From: Mesorhizobium sp. B2-8-5
GTDB lineage: Bacteria > Pseudomonadota > Alphaproteobacteria > Rhizobiales > Rhizobiaceae
NCBI RefSeq assembly: GCF_006440675.2
Contig: NZ_CP083951.1
Coordinates: 4,869,501 to 4,933,500 of the forward strand
DNA length: 64,000 nt
Reading direction: 5' to 3'
Shown here: positions 15,798 to 23,071 of the stretch, in pieces
How the letters are laid out: every line of letters starts with the position of its first letter
Position numbering within the stretch: the first letter of the stretch is position 1
The notes under the pieces: generated by a model
Seen by the model: only the letters and a program-made list of their open reading frames with translations
The model's database searches: none
Told to the model about the DNA's origin: nothing
Made by a program: the position numbers and the translations under genes

Positions 15798-15822
15798 GGA
15801 ACAATGAGGCGTGATGGCCGTT
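15798..15822 (+). promoter_or_regulatory. EcfG general stress promoter
   Basis: GGAAC, 16 bases, CGTT: a perfect match to the alphaproteobacterial EcfG consensus, ending 24 bases before the start of the DUF883-like gene. Confidence 0.65.
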
Positions 15823-15846
15823 CCAGGAGGCAAAAAGGAGAGACCG

Positions 15847-16302
15847 ATGGCAGACAATGACACCAGCACCACCAATTCAGCCAACGGCAACGTGAAAGCC
15901 ACCGCCGCGCGCAACCGTCCCGCGTCGCGTAGCAGCGCGCGTGCCACGCGTGCATCGGAAGACGCGATGAAGAAGCAGATCGCCGAGTTGAAGCGCGAGG
16001 TGAACCGTCTGAACCGCGCGCTTTCCGAACAGGCCGAGGAGGCCGCCGAGACTGCGCATGGCTGGTACCGGGGCGCGGCCGACCGCGCTTCGAACCTCTA
16101 CAGCGGCGCCTCCGACCGCGCGTCGCGCGCCGCAAGCCAGTTGCGCAGCCAGGCGCATAGCGTTTCGGAAACGGTGCAGCAGAACCCCGGCACCTTCTCG
16201 ACCGCGATGTTGATCGGCGGCCTGGTCGGCTTGCTGGCCGGCATGGCAATCAGCAGGAATTCCGATCCAGACCCGGACTGGCTGCATCGCTGGCACAGGT
16301 AG
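15847..16302 (+). CDS. DUF883/ElaB-like membrane-anchored stress protein
   Basis: A 151-residue protein from ATG 15847, preceded by aaaggagagaccg. The N-terminus is disordered and Ala/Arg-rich. A coiled coil (AMKKQIAELKREVNRLNRAL) is followed by amphipathic repeats (ADRASNLYSGASDRASRAAS) and a C-terminal Gly-rich transmembrane helix (TAMLIGGLVGLLAGMAI). This layout matches ElaB/YqjD/DUF883 proteins, tail-anchored stress proteins that can bind ribosomes in E. coli. The perfect EcfG promoter upstream fits stationary-phase or stress induction. A terminator follows at 16384. Confidence 0.75.
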   Translation: MADNDTSTTNSANGNVKATAARNRPASRSSARATRASEDAMKKQIAELKREVNRLNRALSEQAEEAAETAHGWYRGAADRASNLYSGASDRASRAASQLRSQAHSVSETVQQNPGTFSTAMLIGGLVGLLAGMAISRNSDPDPDWLHRWHR

Positions 16303-16383
16303 ACATTTCCGGTCCGGCTGCACCAGCCGCGACCGTCCAAAGTAGTGAGCGCAGGCTGCTTGCGACGGCCGCGCAGAAAGGAA

Positions 16384-16416
16384 GGCCGGGCTATTGCGCC
16401 CGGCCCTTTCTTTCCA
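16384..16416 (+). terminator. Intrinsic terminator
   Basis: Hairpin GGCCGGGC-tattg-CGCCCGGCC followed by ctttctttcc, downstream of the DUF883-like gene. Confidence 0.7.
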
Positions 16417-16548
16417 GGTCTTTTTCGTTTCACGGTTGTGCCTTGCCGCTCTCTTGGCCGCTCTCTTGCTGTGGCCGGTTGTCCCCCCCAGGCTGGTCAT
16501 TAGCCGGAGCTTATGGGATCATTCCCCAAGGGAATCGCGGAGAGCGGC

Positions 16549-16818
16549 ATGGACAGACCTGCCATGGCATCCGTCTTTCGGATGCGGCATGTACCTGCAA
16601 GCATTTCGGGCGTTCGCAGCCTTGGCCGAGGCCAGGCCGATCCGATCTTCCATTCGAGACCACTCGGCGAAGCGATCCGCTTCATCGCCCAGGCCGAGGG
16701 CCAATACGACCTCAGCGCCGTCGCCGTCTTCTATGGCGACCGCCAGACGCCGCCGCTCGGCAACCGCGAGATCAGGCAGCTCTGGAGCGAATATGGCGAG
16801 CGGTGGATGGAGGCCTGA
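16549..16818 (+). CDS. Small hypothetical protein (89 aa)
   Basis: From ATG 16549 (MDRPAMASVFRMRHVPASIS), with GGAG 7 bases upstream; an upstream ATG at 16513 has no ribosome site. The C-terminal half (PLGEAIRFIAQAEGQYDLSA, VAVFYGDRQTPPLGNREIRQLW) is the conserved-looking part, perhaps a small alpha/beta fold. Not recognised. It is followed after 76 bases by another small soluble gene on the same strand. Confidence 0.45.
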   Translation: MDRPAMASVFRMRHVPASISGVRSLGRGQADPIFHSRPLGEAIRFIAQAEGQYDLSAVAVFYGDRQTPPLGNREIRQLWSEYGERWMEA

Positions 16819-16894
16819 ACCGCGCCGGCTTTCCCCGTCCGGATCGGAAACGCCCCTCATGCGTTCTTGAGGCGAGGTCAATGGGAGGAACGCC

Positions 16895-17200
16895 ATGAAC
16901 GTCGCCAATCTTCAGCTCGAGGGCCTGCTGATGGCTGTCGCCGCAATCAACCATGTGCTCGTCAAGAAAGGCGTGCTCAGCGTCGAGGAGATCGACATCG
17001 CGCTGCGCAAGGCCGAAGCCGGCGAGACCGGCGAGGAGCGCTCGGAAGCGATCTCGGCATCGAACCGCGACGCCATCAATTTCCCGATCCGCCTGCTCGA
17101 ACTCGCCAACCAGTGCCAGCCGGAAGCGGACATGCCGTCCTTCTCCAAGCTGGCCCGCATGGTCGGGCAGATGAAGGAGCCGTATAACGACCAGATGTGA
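16895..17200 (+). CDS. Small conserved rhizobial protein (101 aa)
   Basis: It begins MNVANLQLEGLLMAVAAINH, with gggagg ahead of the ATG. All-helical and amphipathic: HVLVKKGVLSVEEIDIALRKAEA suggests a short helix-turn arrangement, and INFPIRLLELANQCQPEADM a second helix. It resembles small cytosolic proteins common in Mesorhizobium with no known role. The next feature is a repeat, so the transcript probably ends here. Confidence 0.6.
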   Translation: MNVANLQLEGLLMAVAAINHVLVKKGVLSVEEIDIALRKAEAGETGEERSEAISASNRDAINFPIRLLELANQCQPEADMPSFSKLARMVGQMKEPYNDQM

Positions 17201-17238
17201 GGCGATGGGAGGGCGCCTTGCCCGGAAATGCAGGCGCC

Positions 17239-17290
17239 GTCCCTCATCCGCCCTTCGGGCACCTTCTCCCCGTAGAACGGGGACAAGGAA
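17239..17290. repeat. Palindromic repeat family 2, short copy
   Basis: It contains cctcatccgcccttcgggcaccttctccccg and a reverse arm cgtagaacgggg, the same blocks as at 6939-7054. It lies between convergent genes. Confidence 0.6.
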
Positions 17291-17293
17291 GGG

Positions 17294-17713
17294 TCATGCC
17301 CGGCCCGGCCAGCCCTGCTTGAGCGCGAGCACGCTGCCCGGGCCGTGGACCGCGGCGTAGAGCAGGCCGGCGGCGAATGGGAAATGCGACATGAAGGCGC
17401 CGAACTCGGCCTGGTCCGCCGTCCAGTGTGACGGGCCGTGAAAGGCAAAGCCGAGGAAGACGACATAAATCGCGCCGATCAGCGCCAGCGGCGTCATGAA
17501 GGCGCCGGTCAGGAAGGCGATCACCAGCAGCGTTTCAAGGATCGCCGCGCACCAGGCGAGGAACAGGGGGAACGGGAAGCCGGCGGCGGCGATGTAGCCG
17601 GCCGTGGCGCCCATATCCATCAGCTTGAAGGCGACGCCCATGGCGAACATGGCGGCGAAAATCAGGCGGGCGACGAGAATGGCGGCGGTCTGCCAGGTCG
17701 ATTGCGTTTCCAC
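17294..17713 (-). CDS. DoxX-family membrane protein
   Basis: A 139-residue protein read from GTG 17713, with GGAGGAACATC just upstream. Four transmembrane helices are visible (ILVARLIFAAMFAMGVAFKL; AGFPFPLFLAWCAAILETLL; MTPLALIGAIYVVFLG; FAAGLLYAAVHGPG). The ARLIFAAMFAMGVAFKLMD start and the pattern of the second helix pair fit DoxX/DoxD-like quinone-associated membrane proteins. A single-gene unit bordered by repeats. No redox partner is adjacent, so the role is general (membrane redox or stress). Confidence 0.75.
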   Translation of the reverse strand: METQSTWQTAAILVARLIFAAMFAMGVAFKLMDMGATAGYIAAAGFPFPLFLAWCAAILETLLVIAFLTGAFMTPLALIGAIYVVFLGFAFHGPSHWTADQAEFGAFMSHFPFAAGLLYAAVHGPGSVLALKQGWPGRA

Positions 17714-17805
17714 GATGTTCCTCCGGGTTTGTCTGTTGATGCCCCAAGGACGGGCGGAGGGAGATGGTTCCGACAGGGATGGGGAAAATTGTTTGGAGCG
17801 CCCGC

Positions 17806-17992
17806 TTCCTCGCCCCTGCCGCAGGCGGGGAGAGGCGGCGCGGCGAAGCCGCGACGGAGAGGGGGCTGCGCCGGCGGCCGCAGCATGAACGCCACGCGAC
17901 GAGCCCTTCCCGCCAACTCTGCGCTCTATGAAGGCCCCTCTCCGGCCACTACGCGGCCACCTCTCCCCCGCTTCGCGCGGGGCGAGGAAAAA
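17806..17992. repeat. Palindromic intergenic repeat, family 1
   Basis: Arms cctcgcccctgccgcaggcgggg and cgcttcgcgcggggcgagg around gcgaagccgcgac and ccggccactacgcggcc. It lies between the DoxX gene and the dioxygenase gene. Confidence 0.75.
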
Positions 17993-17995
17993 GGC

Positions 17996-18736
17996 TCAGC
18001 CCGGATGGCTGATCGATTCCCGCACGGTGCCGTATTCGGCGCCCCAGCGATCGGTCATGTCGCAGCGTATGTCCCACAGATCGGGGAAGAAGCGGTGGCG
18101 GGCGCCGCCTTCGAGGATTTCCACCGGCCGGCCCTTCAGCGACTTCGCGCCGAGCCCGATCGAGCGGTGGATCAGATAGAGGTGATTGGCGCGGAATTTC
18201 TGGAACAGCTCGTCGAATTCGATCAGCGCCTCGGCCACGACGTAAGCATCGCCGTGGTGGTAATGCTCGTCATAGATGTCCTGCACGGTCAGCCCGCGGC
18301 CATCGAGATAGGTATGTTTGAAGGCCCGCCAAAGATCCGGCGGCAGGCGCAGCAAAAGCTTGAAGCCCGGCGATTCCTGGCCGCTGCCATTGCCGAGCTG
18401 CAGGCGGATCTGCTGGTACTCCTTGGGCGACATGGTCTCCAGGAGATCGAGCTGCGCCGTCATCATGCGCATCAGCCGGTGGACGCGGCCCATCAGCGTG
18501 ACGATGCGGTGCGTGTCCTGCCTCTCCAGATAGTCGAGGACATCGACCAGTGTGTAGGCGATGAGCTTCATCCACAATTCCTCGACCTGGTGCACTACCT
18601 GGAACTGCAACTCGTCTGCGTTGACCATGTCGGCAAGCGGCTTCTGGCAGGCGAGCAGCTTGTCGCATTGCAGATAGACGCCGTAGTCGCGCATCTCGGG
18701 CGCCTCGATGCGGGCGTGGTAGTCGGATTTGTCCAT
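17996..18736 (-). CDS. Tryptophan 2,3-dioxygenase-superfamily protein (short form)
   Basis: A 246-residue protein from ATG 18736, with GAGGAGG 8 bases upstream. DYGVYLQCDKLLACQKPLAD, FQVVHQVEELWMKLIAYTL and MGRVHRLMRMMTAQLDLLETMSPKEY follow the helical heme-binding core of tryptophan 2,3-dioxygenase. EHYHHGDAYVVAEALIEFDE and WDIRCDMTDRWG follow further on. Usual TDOs are ~280 residues and carry SFQYR in place of this QQIRLQL, so this is a divergent branch; the substrate need not be tryptophan. It is divergent from an Lrp regulator 143 bases away that probably controls it. The usual kynureninase partners are absent. Confidence 0.7.
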   Translation of the reverse strand: MDKSDYHARIEAPEMRDYGVYLQCDKLLACQKPLADMVNADELQFQVVHQVEELWMKLIAYTLVDVLDYLERQDTHRIVTLMGRVHRLMRMMTAQLDLLETMSPKEYQQIRLQLGNGSGQESPGFKLLLRLPPDLWRAFKHTYLDGRGLTVQDIYDEHYHHGDAYVVAEALIEFDELFQKFRANHLYLIHRSIGLGAKSLKGRPVEILEGGARHRFFPDLWDIRCDMTDRWGAEYGTVRESISHPG

Positions 18737-18878
18737 GGCGCAGCCTCCTCGCAGGCGGGGTTTTCGACCGTGCGGCAAGGATAGCGCTTTGTGCTTGAAC
18801 ATTGTTCCTTTCTGTTATCCAAATGGCGTGAAATGAAGGACAATTTTACATCATTCTTGCCATATCGGAGAACGATCG

Positions 18879-19346
18879 ATGTTGGATGCTCTCGACCGCA
18901 GAATAGTGGCAGCCCTGGAGCGCGACGCGCGCATCTCCTTCGGCGAGCTCGCCGAAGAGGTCGGCCTGAGCAAGACGCCGTGCTGGAAACGGGTGAAGGC
19001 ACTGGAAGAGGCCGGCGTCATCCGCGGCTATTCCACCCGTGTCGATCCCGCTTCGATCGGCTTCGGCATCGAGGCCTTCATCCAGGTGTCGATCGACTTC
19101 GAAGTGTCGGACGCCTTCGAGGCGGCAGTGAGGAAACACCCGCTGATCCGCCGCTGCTACGCCACGACCGGCGAGGCCGACTATCTCCTGCAGATCGTTA
19201 CCGTCGACATGAGGGCGCTGGACAGGATGCTGCGCGAGGAGCTCAGCCGGCTGCCTGGCGTTCGCCGCACCGTCACCTCGATGGCGATGCGCGAGATCAA
19301 GGGCGACATCTCGTTCGCCGAGGCGGCGGCGCGTGCGTCGCTTTAG
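18879..19346 (+). CDS. Lrp/AsnC-family transcriptional regulator
   Basis: A 155-residue protein. The N-terminal winged helix is LDALDRRIVAALERDARISF to EAGVIRGYSTRVDP, with recognition helix SKTPCWKRVKAL. The C-terminal RAM ligand domain includes FIQVSIDF, CYATTGEADYLLQIVTVDM and VRRTVTSMAM. The ATG follows gagaacgatcg. Divergent transcription from the TDO-like gene suggests that an aromatic amino acid or product is the effector. One of three Lrp-type regulators in the window, each next to amino-acid genes. Confidence 0.85.
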   Translation: MLDALDRRIVAALERDARISFGELAEEVGLSKTPCWKRVKALEEAGVIRGYSTRVDPASIGFGIEAFIQVSIDFEVSDAFEAAVRKHPLIRRCYATTGEADYLLQIVTVDMRALDRMLREELSRLPGVRRTVTSMAMREIKGDISFAEAAARASL

Positions 19347-19427
19347 GAGCTGCAAGGTGATTTGAAGCCTCGGCGGGCCCTCCCCAAACCGAACCGCGGA
19401 TGCCAGCCGCACGGGCACCGCGCCGGA

Positions 19428-19499
19428 CCCTGACTTTTTCTGGCATGGTCGAAGAACGCGCGCCGAACCGGTCTATAAGTCGGGATCGGGGGTATGCGG
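19428..19499 (+). promoter_or_regulatory. Upstream module shared with the HTTM operon
   Basis: The blocks CCCTGACTTTTTCTGG, ggtcg..gaacg, CCGGTCTAT and gggggt..gcggg occur in the same order and almost the same spacing on the reverse strand at 22852-22920, ahead of the HTTM operon. CCGGTCTATAA is a plausible -10 region. The match continues into the first ~20 codons of both genes, which suggests one common regulator and an old duplication. Confidence 0.65.
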
Positions 19500-20246
19500 G
19501 TGGCTGATATCATCTCAAGCAGAATCGGGGCGGAGCCTGTCTTGTCGGCTGGGCGTCCGCGGTTTTTCACATCGGCGGCGAATGCCGACATCGCGCGCCC
19601 CATCTTCCCACAACTCAAAAGCAATTCGGCAGCGGTGCTGCTCGCATCGACCATGCTGCTGGCGACGGCCATGGCAACCCACGCCGCGTCGGTCCTGTCG
19701 GAGCCGCGGGACGGAGTCCACCGGTCGATGGACCCGGCTGCGCTCATCCAGGACGCCAACCGCGCTCTTCTGGCTCAGGCCACAGGGGGCAACGGCGGGA
19801 ATGGGGGGAATGGCGGCTCCGGCGGAAATGGCGGCGACGGCGGGAATGGCGGCAACGGTGGCAACGGTGGCGCCGGCAACGGCGGCTCCGGCGGGAATGG
19901 CGGCGATGGCGGCAACGGTGGCGCCGGAAATGGCGGCTCCGGCGGGAATGGTGGCGACGGCGGCAACGGTGGCGCCGGCAATGGCGGCTCCGGCGGGAAT
20001 GGCGGCGACGGCGGCAACGGTGGCGTCGGCAACGGCGGCTCCACCGGGAATGGCGGCAACGGTGGCGCCGGCAATGGCGGAACCGGCGGCAATGGCGGCG
20101 ACGGCGGCAACGGTGGCACCGGCAATGGTGGAACCGGCGGCAATGGCAGTTCGGGCGGCGGTGGCGGCACCGGCCACCACAACACCGGTTCCGGCCATTC
20201 CGGCAATGTCGGTTCCTGCGGCGCTTCCTGGCGATCGTCTTGCTGA
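19500..20246 (+). CDS. Exported Gly/Asn-rich repeat protein
   Basis: A 248-residue protein. GTG 19500 is preferred because it aligns with the GTG of the HTTM-operon gene; ATG 19494 is two codons upstream. The first ~20 residues, ADIISSRIGAEPVLSAGRPR, match the start of the 22851 protein. A hydrophobic segment SAAVLLASTMLLATAMATHA ends near the likely cleavage site. Residues ~95-220 are repeats built on GGNGGDGGNGGAGNGGS, a 17-residue unit. The C-terminus is His/Cys-bearing (GTGHHNT, GSCGASWRSSC). Sequence style resembles PE-PGRS or cell-surface glycine-rich proteins. Role unknown; possibly a substrate of the HTTM locus 2 kb away. Confidence 0.7.
   Translation: MADIISSRIGAEPVLSAGRPRFFTSAANADIARPIFPQLKSNSAAVLLASTMLLATAMATHAASVLSEPRDGVHRSMDPAALIQDANRALLAQATGGNGGNGGNGGSGGNGGDGGNGGNGGNGGAGNGGSGGNGGDGGNGGAGNGGSGGNGGDGGNGGAGNGGSGGNGGDGGNGGVGNGGSTGNGGNGGAGNGGTGGNGGDGGNGGTGNGGTGGNGSSGGGGGTGHHNTGSGHSGNVGSCGASWRSSC
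19787..20165 (+). repeat. In-frame 51-bp tandem repeats (17-residue Gly/Asn units)
   Basis: Successive units of GGAGNGGSGGNGGDGGN occur at least four times with small changes (A to V or T, S to T), flanked by less regular GGNGG triplets. The DNA period is 51 bp in the regular part. It is protein-coding, with no spacers, and is not a CRISPR. Confidence 0.8.
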
Positions 20247-20260
20247 CGCGGCTTGACCTT

Positions 20261-20355
20261 GAGGCGCGTCGCGCCGAAGCGGATCAAACGAACCTGGATC
20301 AAGTCTTTGTTTGCGCGCGGACGGAAAACCGCTGCGCAGTTTTCCTGGGATTGCT
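20261..20355. repeat. Dispersed repeat, gcgcgtcgcg / gcaatt type
   Basis: It holds gcgcgtcgcgccgaagcgga and acggaaaaccgctgcgcagttttcctgggattgct, motifs shared with 26239-26390, 27146-27252 and 49930-50068. It lies between the convergent Gly-rich gene and the HTTM operon. Confidence 0.6.
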
Positions 20356-21525
20356 CTACGGACCGGTGCGGTAGGCGAAGTTGTCCATCGCGGCCTGCCA
20401 GGAATGCAGCGTCCGGATCTCGAGCCGCGTGATGCGCGTGTAGTCGGCCGCGAAATAGACTGGGCCGCTCGCGGACAGCACAAGCTGATCCTCATAGGCC
20501 GGCTGGTCGCCCCGCCAGGCCTTGAGAACAAGCGTCTCGCCCTCGGCGTCGTTCCAGCCGACGCCGAAATAGGCGCCCGTGAAATCGAACGGCTTGTCGC
20601 TGAACACCTGCCCGGGGTGGCCTGAGCTGTTATAGGCGATGAATTCGCCGGACATCGTCGTGTTGATGTAACCCGGGCCGTCGGTGAATCGCTGGTGCAT
20701 GGCAACGAGATTGTACCAGTCGAGCCCGCCATAGCCGGACGGAATTTCGAACACGCCCGACGTCGTCATAAGGTCGTCGAAGCCGACGACGTGCTGTCGG
20801 GGCAGCGGCCCCTCGGCGGACCCGCCCTTGCCCGAAAACGCGGACAGCACGACAGGCGCCTCGCCGACCATGATTTTGCGCCGTTCGGTCGCCCCGTCGG
20901 CCGAAACCTCGACCAGCCATTCGCCTGATGTCACGGGCGCGCTGAAGCGCCCATCCGGATCGACCTTGGCGGCGACGCCTGCCCCGTCAGGCCCGGTGAG
21001 GGAAATTCGCGCCCCCGGAGCGGCTACGCCGCTGACCGTCAGGTCCGCGGCAAGGCCGACCGGATGCGTCGTGCGCTGCGCGATCATGTCGCCCGGCGAG
21101 CCGGGAGAAGCCGCATAATCGCTTTCCTGGGACGCGTTTGCGGTGGTGACGGAAAAGCCCGGCGGAGGCACGACCCGGAACGAATAATGCCCGGGATCGA
21201 CAACCTCGAGTTTGCGCTGGAGAACCGACATCCGGAAGTTGGCAAAGCCGCTGACATTGGTCCATCGCATGATGGTGTCGCCATTCGGCTTGCCGAGCTC
21301 GACGGCCACATGCGACATCGGCCGGTCGCCGAGATCGTAGATCCCGTTCCTGTTGCGGTCGCGGAACACCAGGATCGATGTGTTCATCTGGCCGCCGTTG
21401 AAGGCGTCCCACGCGCGCCTGGGATAATAGTCCGCCGCGCTGCCGGCACGCGCCGAGCCCCAGACCATGGCCAGGCCGGTGGCCGCGACGACGACGGCGC
21501 CCGGGAACGACAAACCACGCTTCAC
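20356..21525 (-). CDS. Exported SdrD-like protein, last gene of HTTM operon
   Basis: A 389-residue protein from GTG 21525, which overlaps the upstream stop as GTGA. A signal peptide (GAVVVAATGLAMVWGSARAG) is followed at ~40-150 by an SdrD B-like domain: ILVFRDRNRNGIYDLGDRPM, VAVELGKPNGDTIMRWTNVS, HYSFRVVPPPGFSVTT. A second beta-rich part at ~155-230 (TVSGVAAPGARISLTGPDGA) resembles carboxypeptidase-regulatory-like repeats. The C-terminal ~160 residues (VGFDDLMTTSGVFEIPSGYG, GAYFGVGWNDAEGETLVLKA, MDNFAY) form a lectin-like jelly-roll seen in exported proteins. Predicted periplasmic or extracellular. It may be the substrate or effector of the membrane protein encoded just before it. Confidence 0.75.
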   Translation of the reverse strand: MKRGLSFPGAVVVAATGLAMVWGSARAGSAADYYPRRAWDAFNGGQMNTSILVFRDRNRNGIYDLGDRPMSHVAVELGKPNGDTIMRWTNVSGFANFRMSVLQRKLEVVDPGHYSFRVVPPPGFSVTTANASQESDYAASPGSPGDMIAQRTTHPVGLAADLTVSGVAAPGARISLTGPDGAGVAAKVDPDGRFSAPVTSGEWLVEVSADGATERRKIMVGEAPVVLSAFSGKGGSAEGPLPRQHVVGFDDLMTTSGVFEIPSGYGGLDWYNLVAMHQRFTDGPGYINTTMSGEFIAYNSSGHPGQVFSDKPFDFTGAYFGVGWNDAEGETLVLKAWRGDQPAYEDQLVLSASGPVYFAADYTRITRLEIRTLHSWQAAMDNFAYRTGP

Positions 21526-22436
21526 GAAATTTCCCCTCTGGCATTCGGTGTCGGTCCGATCCCCTGGAGCCGCGCGATGATCCTGTCCACGGCATCCGCA
21601 TCGAAATAGGCAAGATAGAGCAACGCCATGGTCGCGCTGAACGTATAGACCGGCAGCGTCAGATAGATGATGGCGTGAAAGGCCAGGCCCGGCAGGACCA
21701 GATAGCGCCTCGTCGCACGGAACGGCAGGCCGAAGGCAAGGCCATATTCGAGCGCGACCACGCCGAAGGATACGATCGTGGCGGGCAAGGCAAGGCCGGC
21801 CGGGTAATCCGAACCCGCATAGAACCAGAGGAAGATCTGCTCGATCCGCGCGCCGCTCAGAAAGGCATGGTTCGACTTGTCGAAGGCGGCGAAGAAATAG
21901 AGCACCGACAGCTGCACCACGATCAGCCGCAGCCCCCACAGATTGCCGCGCTCCGCCGGCGGCGCAATGCCCCTGCGCTCGGCGTGCGCCACCGCCAGGT
22001 AGCGGTCCAGCGAATAGGAGCGGCCGCATGGGGTGAGCGCGACCAGAAGTGCCGCGACGGCGAGCAGATAGGTATGGTGGTGAGTCCAGGGCTCGCGCCC
22101 AAGCTGGTGGCCGAAATAATAATACATCACCAGCCCGACCGACCCGGCCCAGACAGCGGCGGCGCGGCTCTGATAGCCAACGAACAGCAGCGTCGTCGCG
22201 ACGAAGAAGTTGGCTGCCAGAAACAGGCCGATCGCCGACTGGTCCCTGTAGAGCAGCAATTCGCCGGCCCAGCGCGACCAGAACAGCATCGCCAGGCCGA
22301 TGCGGATCAATGCGGACGAGCGCGACGATCCCTCCGTACCGACCGCCCAGCCGACGAAGCGCGCCGCCACGGCGTGCGCCGAACGCCAGCTCATCCAATC
22401 GGTGATCGCGTCAGCCGGCGCAGGCATTTTCGGCAT
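21522..22436 (-). CDS. HTTM-domain (SdpB/VKGC-like) membrane protein
   Basis: A 304-residue polytopic protein with about seven hydrophobic segments. The HTTM hallmarks are visible: SALIRIGLAMLFWSRWAGEL in helix 1, FFVATTLLFVGYQSRAAAVW, GREPWTHHHTYLLAVAALLVALTPCGRSYSLD (conserved His cluster then P-x-G-x-x-x-SLD), and LIVVQLSVLYFFAAFDKSNH. The domain is named after vitamin-K-dependent carboxylases and includes SdpB, which matures the SDP toxin of Bacillus. The start overlaps the preceding gene by 26 bases, and the stop overlaps the next start. It probably acts in the inner membrane on an exported partner. Confidence 0.8.
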   Translation of the reverse strand: MPKMPAPADAITDWMSWRSAHAVAARFVGWAVGTEGSSRSSALIRIGLAMLFWSRWAGELLLYRDQSAIGLFLAANFFVATTLLFVGYQSRAAAVWAGSVGLVMYYYFGHQLGREPWTHHHTYLLAVAALLVALTPCGRSYSLDRYLAVAHAERRGIAPPAERGNLWGLRLIVVQLSVLYFFAAFDKSNHAFLSGARIEQIFLWFYAGSDYPAGLALPATIVSFGVVALEYGLAFGLPFRATRRYLVLPGLAFHAIIYLTLPVYTFSATMALLYLAYFDADAVDRIIARLQGIGPTPNARGEIS

Positions 22437-22851
22437 CGGTATGGATTATCTGCCAGCCGCTGCGCGTGCCCAGCCGGGCGCGGACGCGGATGTCGGCGCC
22501 CTGCCCGGCGGCCGTGCAGAGCCGCTTGACGACGGATGCCAGTTCCTCGCGGCTTGCGATCCGCTTCAGCCTGCCGCCGCGAGGAGCGCCGAGCATCTCG
22601 AAACGGTCGAGCGGGATGAGCGCGCCGTCCGGCCGGCGGATTTCGAAGGAAGCGTCGATGATGCCCAGCCCGATCGCGCTGAACATGGTCCAGGAGCGCA
22701 GCCATGGCGTCTGCACCCCGAAGATTTGCTCCGCGGCCGGACCGGCGATCATGAACGCGGTGATCGCCGTGAAGGCGGCCAGCCGCAAGCGTCCCGCCGA
22801 CAGCCGTCCGGCAGGCTCCGCGCCTGTTCTGATCGAGATGATGTCCGCCAC
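22411..22851 (-). CDS. Single-pass partner of the HTTM protein (SdpA-like position)
   Basis: A 146-residue protein from GTG 22851. After the 20-residue leader shared with the Gly-rich protein comes one transmembrane helix (RLAAFTAITAFMIAGPAAEQ). An extracytoplasmic domain follows: TPWLRSWTMFSAIGLGIIDASFEIRRPDG ... RFEMLG, then RIASREELASVVKRLC and IRVRARLGTRSGWQIIH. Size, topology and position ahead of an HTTM gene parallel SdpA, but I see no clear sequence match. It overlaps the HTTM gene by 26 bases, so the two are co-translated. Confidence 0.65.
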   Translation of the reverse strand: MADIISIRTGAEPAGRLSAGRLRLAAFTAITAFMIAGPAAEQIFGVQTPWLRSWTMFSAIGLGIIDASFEIRRPDGALIPLDRFEMLGAPRGGRLKRIASREELASVVKRLCTAAGQGADIRVRARLGTRSGWQIIHTDAENACAG

Positions 22852-22920
22852 CCGCGCACCCCCGTCGTGATCATAGACCGGATCAACGCCGTTCCGCGAC
22901 CAGCCCAGAAAAAGTCAGGG
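22852..22920 (-). promoter_or_regulatory. Upstream module of the HTTM operon, shared with the Gly-rich gene
   Basis: Reverse-strand order: CCCTGACTTTTTCTGG, ggtcgcggaacg, CCGGTCTATGA, ggggGTGCGCGGGTGG. Compare 19428-19499. The conservation covers both non-coding DNA and the start of translation. Confidence 0.65.
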
Positions 22921-23071
22921 CGCGGCGCGCGGGCGCCCGACCGTGCCTCGACGGCGCGAGGCGGGATCAAGGGCAAGATCTTTGCGGAGGCTGCGGGTGC
23001 TCCCGAGCGGATGAGTGCTGGAGCGGACAACGTGGATGTCGGCGGGACAGCGGGCGCGAAGGATCGCGGCC

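Noticed and set aside
15222..15947. Minus-strand frame of 241 codons
   Set aside because: Antisense to two genes that have signal peptide, ribosome sites and EcfG promoters.
19787..20165. CRISPR-like periodic DNA
   Set aside because: The 51-bp units are adjacent and in frame, without unique spacers.
19515..20732. Long minus-strand frame of 405 codons over the Gly-rich gene
   Set aside because: It is an open antisense frame created by GGC/GCC repeats; no ribosome site, and it overlaps the exported SdrD-like gene.
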